Shown: in pieces, positions 1-10,630 of the stretch
Layout: each line of letters begins with the position of its first letter
Numbering within the stretch: position 1 is the stretch's first letter
Assembly: GCA_013368315.1 (NCBI GenBank)
Contig: JAACJM010000259.1
Location: 1-64,000 of the forward strand
DNA length: 64,000 nucleotides
Source of the DNA: Tetrapyrgos nigripes
Taxonomy: Eukaryota > Basidiomycota > Agaricomycetes > Agaricales > Campanellaceae
Direction: 5' to 3'
Position numbers and translations under genes: made by a program
The notes under the pieces: generated by a model
What the model was told of the DNA's origin: nothing
What the model saw: the letters and a program-made list of their open reading frames with translations, nothing else
Database searches by the model: none

Positions 1-710
1 CCTGCTATTACACAGACCCTTGCTCGTCGTACTAACGTCGGTGACGGTGCGTACACTCGTCCCTTTCTTCAGACTTTATTTCGATCGTGCCGTGCTTCAA
101 GCCTGTTTACCATCTTCCAAACTCTGGTTCTCTGACTGACTCTTGGTTTTCTACCACTTCTTTCTACCACTTCCTTCATGAATCATGAATCGTGACTACT
201 AGCCACGTTCTTCCATCCCGGCCTCGGCGCTTGTGGCTTATTCAACACCGACGGGGACATGATCACTGCGGTTTCTGCATCTTTCTTTGATAACTTCCCG
301 TGAGTAGCCTGATGCTTTGTTTCCTTATTTGAATGCTAAGACTCTGATGCTAATGCCTTGTGCTCATGATCACAGTGGTGCCACTCCCAACCCCAATCTG
401 TAAGTCCCACTCTGATGCTTGCACCCTTCTTGAAAATTCACGAATATGTTCCCCTTCAGTAACCCAATCTGCGGCCGACCAATCAGTGTATCCGGTAAGT
501 CTGCATTGTCTCCTCTCCAAGTCTCAATCAACTCAACTTGACATCCTAACTGTATCAATAGCCAACGGCAGAACCATCGTCGTAACCATCGTCGACAGAT
601 GCGCTGACTGTCCCGGCGCAGGAGATGTAGACCTTTCTCCCGCTGCATTTAATCAACTTGCGGATCCGAGTGTTGGAAGGATTCATGGAGTTCAGTGGGA
701 TTTTATTTAA
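1..710 (+). CDS. RlpA-like double-psi beta-barrel secreted protein, 5' end outside window
   Basis: Five exons splice cleanly with GT-AG introns: 1-46, 203-299, 376-399, 460-494 and 562-710 (TAA at 708-710). The joined frame reads GDATFFHPGLGACG, then a FNTDGDMITAVS block, a NPICGRP block, TIVDRC and DLSPAAFNQLADPSVGRI. These are hallmarks of fungal RlpA-like/barwin-like double-psi beta-barrel proteins, which are small, secreted, cell-wall-associated and without a proven enzyme activity. The exon structure is base-for-base the same length as in the inverted copy at 27297-28100, so the missing start should encode a signal peptide, as that copy does. The frame is intact. Downstream sequence to about 1030 and a decayed tRNA-Phe follow in the same order as the mirrored copy at 38.3-38.9 kb. 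The family call is firm; the biological role is not known. Confidence 0.85.
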
Positions 711-1030
711 GGAGTCTCAAAGGAGTCTCAAATGAGTCTTTAATCAAAGTTGAGGACTCATATGGAGCATGCAACGTGGATGCGAGGAGTTGATTGTTGA
801 GTACGAAGAGTTTGGATATTTTATTTTGGTTTTTTTGGGAGGATTATATGGGTTTAGAGGGAGTAATATGTCACTGTCTCTTTGGGCTCGTGGTCGGGTT
901 TAGAGAGAAATCTGTAGCTATATCTGCACATGCTGAAATTCAAACAGTTTCAAGTAGAGTATGAGTACATATCTCTGATCACCCTAGATAGAATAGGTAT
1001 CTATATCAGTTTGTGGTTGTGATAAAAAAA
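711..1030 (+). repeat. duplicated 3' flank of the RlpA-like gene
   Basis: This non-coding stretch is repeated in inverted orientation at about 38440-38714. It includes the motif around 870-890 reading AATATGTCACTGTCTCTTTG and a run ending in TCATACTC/GAGTATGA. It carries the RlpA-like 3' flank, so the duplication is segmental and not retro-copied. Confidence 0.7.
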
Positions 1031-1063
1031 AAAAACGGAAACATGCAACTTCATCATTGGAGG

Positions 1064-1155
1064 TAAGTGCTACAAATTGAACGCAGGACCTTCAGAATTC
1101 ACCCATGCAGACGTTCTACTCTCATTATGATTCTCTACCACTGAGATATACCCCC
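1064..1155 (-). pseudogene. decayed tRNA-Phe(GAA) gene
   Basis: Read on the minus strand, it aligns along its length with the intact tRNA-Phe at 35761-35859. It keeps TATATACCCCC, the AACGCAGGACCTTCAGAATTC block and the spacing, but the T stem, D loop and anticodon region are mutated. It lies in the same relative place as the intact tRNA-Phe beside the third RlpA copy. Confidence 0.65.
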
Positions 1156-2400
1156 TATCAAGAGCACCCTGGAGTTTAAGCTTTAAGAGTCACTAATCAT
1201 CTTGCAGCGTCGTCTAAGAAGAATTTTGAACAGTGAATGATAGGGAGCCCTGAAACAGCGACTCCCCTGGGTATATTTCGACGAGATGAGGCTCAGCAGC
1301 GCTAGACATAGTATGTACATGTAAATATGGGAGTGGAGGGCGGGTGACGCAAAAACTACTGTTGAACACTTATAGACTTGTGAGGAGAAATGAAAGTAAG
1401 GAGAAGGTGGGGGCGAGACTCTCGGGTCTAAGTACAAACTACAGAAAGGAGTAGAAAAGGGAACTGATCTAAAGTACCATAGGAATAAATGCCGATATAT
1501 TAAGGTAATTAAAAAACAAATGGGAGAAATCGAGAGATGGCGGCAAATAGGTATAAGCAATGGACAGCTCTGGAGTCCTGCGCGAAGAGTCTATCCATGG
1601 CGGATGACAAGGGAAAAGCATGAACAGCCCTGGGGTCCTGCGCGATGGGTAAAAAGAGAGGGGATGGAAATTCAAGATGTAACTCACGGCGATGATTAGC
1701 TTTTTGTAAAAACCCCTTTTAAAACACAACAAAGGTGTGGGGAATTTGAAATTCAAATAGGGGCACCCACACTGATCGCGTACGGCTGAGTTGTGGCTGA
1801 GCTCAGGACGTGTAAGAATATCATATCACATCCAACTGGAGTACATATATGCGTTCAGTAAGTATGTCCTTTACTTAATTAAGTATACAGTACATACTTT
1901 AGATTTCACAATCAAAATACATAAGTGTCGTGACAGTATTATTTTCAGGGTATTTTCATTCATTTTCTGTTTCTTTTCTTCATCAGTCACTGCCTTTTGA
2001 TCTTTGTTTGGTTCATCCTTTGCCCTATCTTTCGTTCATCTTTCCTTGATCATCTATGCACAGCTATCATCCCCTGTTTCATCATTTGTTCATCTTTCTA
2101 TGATACATCTCTTACAGGGACACTACACACAGCTTGTTCATCTTTTGTTCATCTTTTCATGATACATCTCTTACAGGGACAATAGGCTGTACTTTGATTG
2201 TTCTGGACAGTTCTCTGATTCCTTTCTTTGCTTTGCTCAGTTCTTATCTTTCTTTCTGTTCTGTGTATATAAGCTTAGAGTAATAGCTCTCTAGTCCCCA
2301 TCTTGACCTCTTCATCTTGGGACTAGGTGAGCATCTCATGTATTCCTTGTCTTTATTCAATATTAACTTCGTCTTGGGACTAGTCTCTCATCGTTATCTG
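1156..2400. other. intergenic sequence without a supported gene
   Basis: No coding region is supported. A block near 1561-1650 repeats the phrase GGACAGCTCTGG/GAACAGCCCTGG followed by GTCCTGCGCGA about 60 bp apart. From about 2085 to 2180 a roughly 60-bp unit (TTGTTCATCTTT...GATACATCTCTTACAGGGACA) occurs twice in tandem. Confidence 0.5.
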
Positions 2401-2405
2401 TCTAC

Positions 2406-2828
2406 TGTCATGAATCGCCGTCCTATTCACCTCTCTATTCATTTCTTAACTCCACGGACTACTATTCATTTCCTTCATATTCCCATCATCATTTTCCTTA
2501 TCTACAGTTACCATCAATGATCTGACATATACATCTTTTATCTCCTCCGATTCCTATCTCCATGGACATTCTCACTTATTCAATTATCCTCTATTCACTT
2601 CTTTTACATATATACCAAGGGGCTTGTAACTAGTTCTTTAGTCTGTTCACTTCGTCTCCACTCTGCTCTCAGTACAGTGCAGTGTTGAGCATAATCAGCT
2701 ACTCATACGTCTCTCGTCCCTACTTTTCCCTACATCTCTTTCTCTCTCTCATCTCTTATATCTTGTCAATCTATCTTGTTCATCGTGTGACTTGGGTGGT
2801 TAATTGCCAAGTGACAACGTTCTTGACA
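2406..2828 (+). repeat. 5' LTR of chromovirus
   Basis: 423 bp, starting TGTCATGAATCGCC and ending GTTCTTGACA, flanked on the left by TCTAC. It matches 12142-12567 with few differences. A primer-binding site is not obvious directly after 2828 (CTTGAACAGACT), so priming may not use a standard tRNA 3' end. Confidence 0.95.
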
Positions 2829-3083
2829 CTTGAACAGACTCTCTTACACCCACCTCACAAACAGACCTCGCAAACCACTACAATCCTCCTATTCTCCACC
2901 TTTCCCCTATGGTGCCCCCAAGCCCATCAACACTACCCTGTGTGAGGAGCCTCACAGGTTGGCAGGCGTGAACAATCTCAAGGAGTTGTTGCACGAGGTT
3001 ATCTTCTGTCTACACAGTTTCGAGACATAAATCCAGACTCACTGATTCGAGTAGGGTGGTTGACCGACTCTGTAATTGAAATC

Positions 3084-3589
3084 CTAAATCATACACACTG
3101 GCTCTCAACTTTGAACCATTTCTCGACAACCTACGAGTTCGACCCCCACCCGAATACTGCTATAAAATCGAAGATTCAGACAACTTCAAGGACTACTTGC
3201 AACAAGTCAGAAGCACAGTACAAAAACACGCCATTGCACTCGATAACCACTGGATCAGACTGAACAAGAGAACGTGGGCCAAAGGTGAAGTAACCATCTT
3301 TGAATACCTTCAAATAAAGATATCCCCTGAAAATGCATTTCCACGTTACATGGCAGTCATAGACACTTGCTACTTCGTTCAACTCAGAAAGGCTTCTATC
3401 CCTTGTTGGTTCAGTCGCGACAACTACAAAGACAGTGACATCCTAGAACACTGTCAAGAAGAATGCGAGAGGTATCACCAAACTCAAATTCCCAGAATAA
3501 ACGACTACTATCGACAAGGGTTCCATTGGGAAGACATACCCATTGATCAGTGGGACCACCTGTTCTCAGAATCTGAAGATTTCCACTAG
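3084..3589 (+). CDS. open frame upstream of gag in the chromovirus (function unknown)
   Basis: An uninterrupted frame of about 168 codons runs from just after a TGA at about 3080 to a TAG at 3587-3589. No ATG sits at its head, so it may originally have joined sequence further upstream. The product contains PPPEYCYKIEDSDNF, the segment RTWAKGEVTIFEYLQ and an acidic, aromatic C-terminus rich in Trp, Tyr and Asp/Glu (HWEDIPIDQWDHL). I recognise no gag, nucleocapsid or enzyme motif in it. It lies between the 5' LTR and the capsid-like region and may be an N-terminal gag extension or a separate protein. Unlike pol, it has no in-frame stop. Confidence 0.45.
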
Positions 3590-4169
3590 TGTATGTCTGG
3601 AACTGGAAACCCTAGAACCTGATCACAATCACGCACCACATCCCGGATCCCCAGTCATACCTCCTCACCTCTCACCACCGCCTGTATCCGTCAATCCCAT
3701 GCATACCACCCCCAACGACAGAAAGACTATCACGTTTCAGTTAACCACCAGTGGGACAACTGTCAAAACAATTCGTGTCCATACCAACTCTCTATACACA
3801 ATCGAGTCCTCATTCAAACAGAACTAGGATACGGTCTAGAACCCATACAATCATCTGGACAACACAAGGTACCAGAACCTACGCCTGAATCAGAACTCCC
3901 ACTCTCCCCTGTCGAACCACAAAGCCCCCTTAGAAGATCTCCATCTGACAGTACCCCCAGTGTGATCCAAGAACCCATATCTGTCCCTCCACATCAAATA
4001 ATCAATCTTCAGAACATCCTCTCTAACCTCGGAATGTCTGAACACAACGAACCCGCCTCAGCCACCGCTGCTGCAGGAGGAACAAACAGACCCCCCACCG
4101 ATGCTGACACCCTCTCTGACGATGACCAACTTCAAATAAAACTACGAAGGAAAGAGGATTGAAACCAGA

Positions 4170-5205
4170 AAAGTTTGCAGGAGAATGAAACTTAGCGAAG
4201 GATTGGTTAGCTGAGTTCAACAACTATCTCTGACTTAACGAAGGAGTATACCCCACAAAAAACGAGAAGATAGCACTATTTCTCACACTCTTCATGGGAG
4301 AAAGAGCAGGGCGATGGGCTCACAATATGATGGCGAAGATCTATGAAGAAGACAATGATTTCAGTGATAGTGACAAGGAGTATTGGAGTACCAACAAAGA
4401 CTCGTCACTAGGGTCAAAGAAGAAAAAGAAGTGGACGTTGCGAGAAGTAAAACAACAATTTTGAAATGACTTCAAGCCAATGTCCTGGAAAATGCAAGCA
4501 CAAGCAAAGATAGAGGTCATGAGGATGGAAGGAGCATTGGCAGATATAGATAAGTACAATTCTGAATTCGAGTTATATGCAAAAAAATACTGGCTATAAC
4601 AATGAAGGTTTAATGAAGTACTATCGAAAGGACTCCCGAAAGGATTGGTAGACTGAATTTCCTACCTACCATCCCAACCCAGAACTCTTGAGACGCTACA
4701 AAAGGCCGCGGTCAGACAACATATGATTTGGGTTGAAAGGCAAACCGAGAAGGCTCTGTGGAGCAAACAACGGGGGGAAGGAGAGCGGCAAACCAAAGGA
4801 TCACAGAATACGAGAGGTAGTCAAATGAGAAGCATGGAAGTAAATGCCTTCCAAAACAATAACCTGGGTGCATCCCTAAAAATTAAATACCCGCCTAAAC
4901 TGACAAATGAGGAAAGGGAAAGAATGAAGAAAGAAGGACGATGCTTCAGCTGTCATGGACTAGGACACACTACATTTAACTGTCCTACATTTCCTAGGTC
5001 CACCATGACCAACTCCGACAATACAGCTGGGAAACCTGCAATCAGGACCACAACGACTACAACTGAATCTTCGTCTTCCAGGACAAATACCACTATGAAA
5101 GAGATTGCAGAAGAATTCACTGCCAAAGTTAGGGCACTATCCAGGGAAGAGAAGGGAAAAGCAGTGGGATACTTGAAGGACCTCATAACACAATCGGATT
5201 TTTAA
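4170..5205 (+). pseudogene. gag of chromovirus with CCHC zinc knuckle
   Basis: From about 4170 the frame reads KPEKFAGE, then NLAKDWLAEFNNYL, EKIALFLTLFMGERAGRWA and AQAKIEVMRMEGALADIDKYN. This is the usual retrotransposon gag (capsid) order. A zinc knuckle CFSCHGLGHTTFNC (CX2CX4HX4C) lies at about 4942-4983, followed by a Ser/Thr-rich tail ending at TAA 5203-5205. In-frame TGA codons stand at 4186, 4231, 4462 and 4654, where Arg is plausible (CGA to TGA). There is also a 1-nt frame change near 4160. The protein would coat the element RNA in cytoplasmic particles; this copy cannot make it. Confidence 0.75.
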
Positions 5206-5289
5206 ACACCTCCCCTGTCACGTCATCAGGAGGAGGGATATGGACATACATACCACAAGCCTTATACCCTTTCGTGATTCCCATCTAAG

Positions 5290-5720
5290 CTAAGAATCAC
5301 GGCAATCACCCGAAATTGACAGATCCCCTCGATAGAACTGGAAATGGAATTAAGCGGAGTGGAAGGGGTTATCATTAACAACTCCTTTGCTCAAAAACAT
5401 AACCTGAGCCGAATCCCCATAAAAAAAACCCTTCCCAGTACAAAATGTTGACAGATCCAAAAACATTATGGGATGGGTGACACACTATACCACCCAAAGG
5501 TTACAGATCTATATGCAAGATCGAAAATCATATCACAAGGAAACGGCCAAATTCTATATCACAGACATCGGCAAACACGACATCATTCTCACTTGTATCT
5601 GCTACCTGGATATATCAAAAGGCACAATTGTGCATAATTTTGAATGCATCACAAAGCTGAATTTATCTATTCCTTATATCTGGCTCACAAAATTGATACA
5701 TCATGGAGCTGAAATCATGT
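5290..5720 (+). pseudogene. retroviral-type aspartic protease remnant
   Basis: The frame around 5340-5430 reads SGVEGVIINNSFAQKHNL, matching the start of Ty3 proteases (D-S-G, then ...FIDxxFAxxHNL). However, the catalytic Asp is not present before Ser-Gly. The frame then breaks. Further on, FYITDIGKHDIIL (about 5553-5590) matches the conserved FYITDLGxxDxILG segment at the end of the protease domain. So the domain is recognisable but inactive. Confidence 0.55.
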
Positions 5721-5734
5721 ACACCTATATGTGA

Positions 5735-6540
5735 TTCTATGGCAGGCAATATCACACCCCATATGTGACTCAATGGCAGGCACGCAGCAGGTCTCACTGG
5801 TGTAAGCTAAGCCAAATCAGGCAATGTATATTGTAATCTGATTTATTACCCCTGGTCTACTAAGCTAAGCCAAATCAGGCAAAGTATATTATTAACAGCT
5901 GCCCCTTGCCTGCCCCACCTCTTATTTATTACGCCTGGTCTAGGCTAAGCCAAATCTATTAACCGTTAACAGGTCATACCGAATCCTCAGTAAATAGAGT
6001 GCAATCTAGGTTACTTGCCACAGGCTCTTAGTCAGTAAAGCCAAATTAGGCACTTGCTCACTTGCCCCATTATTGAGACAGTGATACCTGTCAAATGAGT
6101 CCTGACTAATTCACTCCAAAAGGCGGGACCCATGGTTGCTGTCATTGGCCCTCTGGTCATCATCAGTGGCAATGATCACACATGAGACGGCATTACCAAA
6201 AAATGCGGTCAAATAAAATCCGTAAATTCCAGCAAAAAATACATAATACAAGTAGTATATTTCAGTGTCCATTGAACCTACTTGATAGATATTGTCTTCT
6301 ACATGCACAAGAATTAGAATTTCAAAAAAGCGGACAAAAAATCAAAAAAATCACCCCCTATCCTTACACAGCTTCCCCTCCATCTTTTTCTATGTTGTCT
6401 ACTTTATTGTTGTTATCCTCCTCCTCCTCCTCACTGTCAGTATCGCTCTCGTTATTGTCTTCTATTTCTGCTTCCCACACCATTGAAAGTGGCTGCATCC
6501 AGATTGAGCGAAAATTAATAGCAAGACGTTGATAAAGAGA
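5735..6540. other. unassigned stretch between protease and reverse transcriptase
   Basis: This does not fit the pol reading. The phrase GCTAAGCCAAATCAGGCA and variants recur at about 5810, 5862, 5943 and 6040. TATGTGATTCTATGGCAGGCA/TATGTGACTCAATGGCAGGCA is repeated at 5730 and 5761. On the minus strand 6364-6561 encodes an acidic segment (LAINFRSIWMQPLSMVWEAEIED followed by an Asp/Glu run). I found no clean target duplication. It is probably a decayed insertion. Confidence 0.35.
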
Positions 6541-7692
6541 GGCCTGTTTTGAGGACACCACAACCCTCAGAAGTTAACCTGACTCGCTGTAATGATACCT
6601 GTGTACTGAAGAAACCACCAGTAAAAATCAAAGCTAAGTCAAATACACGGCCCACAAAACCAGGACAACCTGAAATAGTTGATCCTAGAACATATCATCG
6701 AGAATACCAAGTGTTATACAAAGAGCCTACAGGATCCTATAAGCCAACAGCACAGCCAAAGATAGCAGGACAACGATGAAGATCACGGTCTTGAAACACT
6801 TGCTCGAAACTGATCGAATTAAGAGCACTGCTACCCTCCAAAGATACAACCGGACAATGAGACATCCCACACCAATGGAGTGAACTCGCCATGGAATATA
6901 TTAACGTTCCGACGGATCAAAATGAAGAGTCATCGGAAACCAAGCTGAGTATCCGAGCAGCTTTTACAAAAGCACAACAAATTGCTGAAAACATACCGAC
7001 AACAGACCAATCGACATTGCTAGAAGAACGAATCCCCAAGCAATATCATGATTACTTGACAGTGTTTGATAAAGAAACCTCAGAGCATTTACCCCAATGA
7101 AGATGTTGGGACCACAGAATCGAACTACGAGAAGACTTCCAACCATGAACATGCAAGACATACCCTCTATCACCAAACAAACAAACCAAGTTAGACTCTT
7201 TCCTAGACGAAAACCTCCAAAAAGGTTACATTAAACCATTGAAGTCACCCATGGCAAGTCCTTTCTTCTTCGTCAAAAAAAAGGACAGAAAACTACGACC
7301 CGTACAGGACTACAGGGAGCTCAACAAAGGCACCATAAAAAATGTGTACCCCCTACCACTTATCCCAGAATTGATCGACAAACTCAAAAACGCACACGTA
7401 TTCTCCAAGATCGATCTACAATGGGGATATAACAACGTCTGAATCAAAGAAGGAGATGAATGGAAGGCCGCCTTTAAAAAACCAATCGAGGACTTTTTGA
7501 ACCAACAGTCATGTTCTTTGGACTTATGAATTCACCCGCGACCTTCCAAGCAATGATGAATACAATCTTTTAAAGATCTCATTGATCAAGGGAAGGTCGT
7601 TATTTATATGGATGACATTCTCATATTCACCAATGATTTATCAGAACATTGTGAACTTGTACGAAAGGTGTTACAACGCCTATGGGACAATG

Positions 7693-8798
7693 CAAGGGTG
7701 GTCAGAAATTTTATTTTCTTACACAACGTCGAAATTTTTTTTAAGGACCCCTCTGGGTTGACTGACCACTACCTCCTACCATATATAGTAATTACTAACC
7801 ATATTCGGATTTTACCTAAGCCAACCAGTACCGCCATTCCTCGAGTCATCATGACACAGCTACCTCCATCGTTTCTTCACACTAACATCTCCTTCTCGTT
7901 GTCCTTAACATCCTGAAAGACATGCATCTGTGCATTGATCCATTCTTCCCATAGATTCTCGGGTGGTATGTCACTGGGACACTGGGTATGCGGATTGAAG
8001 AATGACACCAAGGTATCCGAATCAGTGGCCAATGGTATGGCAGTGTATAGTTTTGGGATGCTTTCTCGAAGCCTCTTGAGGAAAGTGGGCTCAGGAACTG
8101 TGACTGGCATTGGTGGTGGTATAGGAGGGGATGAAATGGTACTTACTGATGTAATTGGAAGGGGAGGAGTGACTGTTGAGGGGTTAGGTTTCGCCTTGGG
8201 CTGTAGGTATCCAAACAGGGTATTTGTCTTTTTGGTCGCTTTCTTTGTTCTGCGAGTTTTTTTTGCACTTGTCGCTATTGATATGTACTTGAGACAGGAA
8301 GCCAATCCCAGTGTTCCCAAGACTGACATTGTCGTCGCATTTGGGACATCTGGCTCGCCTATTGACTATAGGAATCTGTATCCAGTCGTTGTCAATGCCA
8401 TCCCAGGTACAGCCAACTAGAATACTTTGCTCACTTGTGTAAGGTCTGGTAGCTCTTCATCAGAGTCTATCATCCTTTACTGCTGTAGGGAAGCTTGAGG
8501 TTGCTCAAAGTTGCTCGATGCACAGCCAGCGCGCAAAAAAAAATCTGACCAATAGGAATGAAGCACTGCGTCATTTTGGTGTGTCAGTCCTACATTGATC
8601 CTATGACTGCACCTCTACTTGTCTTATATGTTACTTTTATCACTTTCTCACATCTTGATACTCTCAAATACTGAAGTATGTACATTCTGGGTCGGTTTTA
8701 CTGAAAAAAATCTTTGTAGTCCAAAATTTTTTAGTGGCCTTCGTGAGTTGACTGACCACCGTCGGAGTGTGCTGGTCCGCAATTCTGGACACCCCTTG
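7693..8798. mobile_element. hAT-type element (1106 bp) in the reverse transcriptase
   Basis: An exact 8-bp target duplication, GGACAATG, flanks it (7685-7692, 8799-8806). Imperfect terminal inverted repeats run CAAGGGTGGTCAGAA at the left and CAAGGGGTGTCCAGAA at the right (minus strand). An 8-bp duplication with CA(A)GGGTG termini is the usual hAT signature. Removing the element and one duplication joins RVLQRLWDN to DLYAKPEKC in the RT frame. Subterminal copies of TTGACTGACCAC also face each other (7757-7770, 8747-8760). It carries only a partial gene, so it is probably non-autonomous. Confidence 0.9.
7877..8329 (-). CDS. orphan ORF inside the hAT-type element
   Basis: The frame of about 150 codons is uninterrupted. 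The product starts with a basic stretch (KKTRRTKKATKKTNTLFGYL), then a Pro/Thr/Ser-rich linker (STVTPPLPITSVSTISSPP), and ends with a helical, acidic part containing TDSDTLVSFF, LWEEWINAQMHVF and KDNEKEML. The basic-plus-Pro-rich arrangement followed by an LWEE segment looks like a transposon-encoded N-terminal region. I see no DDE or BED finger. No ATG context is compelling, and it may be an internal exon of a larger lost gene. Confidence 0.4.
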   Translation of the reverse strand: MSVLGTLGLASCLKYISIATSAKKTRRTKKATKKTNTLFGYLQPKAKPNPSTVTPPLPITSVSTISSPPIPPPMPVTVPEPTFLKRLRESIPKLYTAIPLATDSDTLVSFFNPHTQCPSDIPPENLWEEWINAQMHVFQDVKDNEKEMLV

Positions 8799-10242
8799 GG
8801 ACAATGACTTATATGCAAAACCGGAAAAGTGCACTTTCAAAACCGATAAGGTCGACTTCTTGGGTCTCATCGTCTCCCACGACACTTTGGCAATGGACCC
8901 TATGAAAGTAGCAGGAGTAATTGATTGGCCAACACCAAACACAGTGAAGGAAGTACAAGCATTCCTAGGATTCAGAAACTTCTACAGACGATTCATCAAA
9001 GACTTTTCGAAAATCGCGCAACCACTGTTCAACCTAACCAAAAAGGATAATCAGTGGAGTTGGGAGACAGCAGAAGAGGAAGCCTTTCAATCCCTCAAAG
9101 CAGCTTTCACCTTGAGACCAGTTCTATTGATGCCTGATCATACCAAACTGTATTGAGTAGAAGTCGACGCATTGGAATATGCAACAGGAGGAATACTCAT
9201 GCAAACTGGGGATGATAATCGATGGCATCTGGTGGCCTATATCTCCAAATCGCTCTCCGAGATGGAATGAAACTACGACATCCACGACAAGGAGTTACTT
9301 GCAATTATACGGGCATTAGAAGCATGGTGACATTACCTAGAAGGAGCCCCGCACTCCATCGAAATCTTGACTGATCATCACAACCTGACATACTTCCAGA
9401 TGGCTCAGAAACTTAGCTGACAACAGGCATGATGGGCACTGTTCCTTACACGATTTGAGTTCTCTCTAATCCATAAACTGGGAAGCCTTAACAAAGCTGA
9501 TCCGTTATCCAGACAACCAGATCATCAAATTGGAATAGAAAATGACAATGCCAACAGGATCTTACTTGATCCTAAGTTCTTCCGTATCTGAGCAACCAGA
9601 CAGGGGACTGTAACTGCCATAGGAGATGTAGAACTATGCTGAAGGATCAAAGAGTCCCCAAAAAGGGACCTTGAAGTAGTGAGTGCCCTCGACGTCATCC
9701 TACGAAAACAGACCACGGTCTCTGGTAAAAAATCTACAGGAATGGAACTACAAGGACGGGATCATATTGTTCCACGGCAAAATCTATGTCCCAGCCGACA
9801 ACGAGCTCTGACGAGACATCGTAAAGTTACACCATGACTCCCTAGCGACGGGACACCCTGGACGATACAAAACCTACGAACTAGTCAACAGAGAATTCTG
9901 GTGGCTGGGTATGTCGGTATTCGTCAGAGATTATGTAAACAGTTGTGCCAAATGTCAACTGACAAAACCCAACAATAACCTGACCCAGGTCCCCTTGGTT
10001 CCCCGAATGTAAAGGATTCAATGCAGTACATGTTGTTGTTGACAGGTCAATGAAAACCATCGTTATATCACTGTGCACAAAAACAATTGACAGCAACGGT
10101 ATGGTCAACCTCCTGCTTGATCATACATGGTGGCAATATGGACTGTGAGATAAAATGATCTCCGACCGAGGACCACAGTTCGCTAGTAAAGTTATGGCCA
10201 TGGTCCATGAAAAACTCAGAGTAACATCAGCCCTGAGTACAG

Positions 10243-10630
10243 CAAGGGGGTCCGAAAAAAAAATTAACGACCGGGGGTCAGAAAAAAATTTAGTGCCTCG
10301 GTTGAGGAACCTACCTACCTTACCTTCTATATAAGGTAATTTCACACGAATTTACCTGCCAAATATAGTAAGTGCACATGACCTCAAATCTCGTGCTTTG
10401 CTGGACAGCCGGAACCTTACCCAGCTCACGCTTAGAGATACTGCGTAATTGTCAAAAAAACATCTGGTGAGCATATATTTATGTATTTAACTTCACAGCT
10501 CACCAGATTGACACCCGCCAGCATGCTTGCCAGTTCCAAATGAGTCGGTAAAAAAAATAAATTTAAGAGCTTCGCCAGGGAACCTACCTACCTAGCCCCG
10601 GTACGGGATTCTCTGGCCCAGACCCCCTTG
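10243..10630. mobile_element. hAT-type MITE, family A copy 1 (388 bp), in the integrase
   Basis: Exact 8-bp target duplication GAGTACAG at 10235-10242 and 10631-10638. The termini are CAAGGGGGTCC/CAAGGGGGTCT. Internal inverted blocks GGAACCTACCTACCT lie near each end, one beside TTCTATATAAGG. It splits the conserved integrase phrase STAYHPQTDG after S-T-A. It belongs with 13420-13818 and 56116-56504. Confidence 0.93.
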
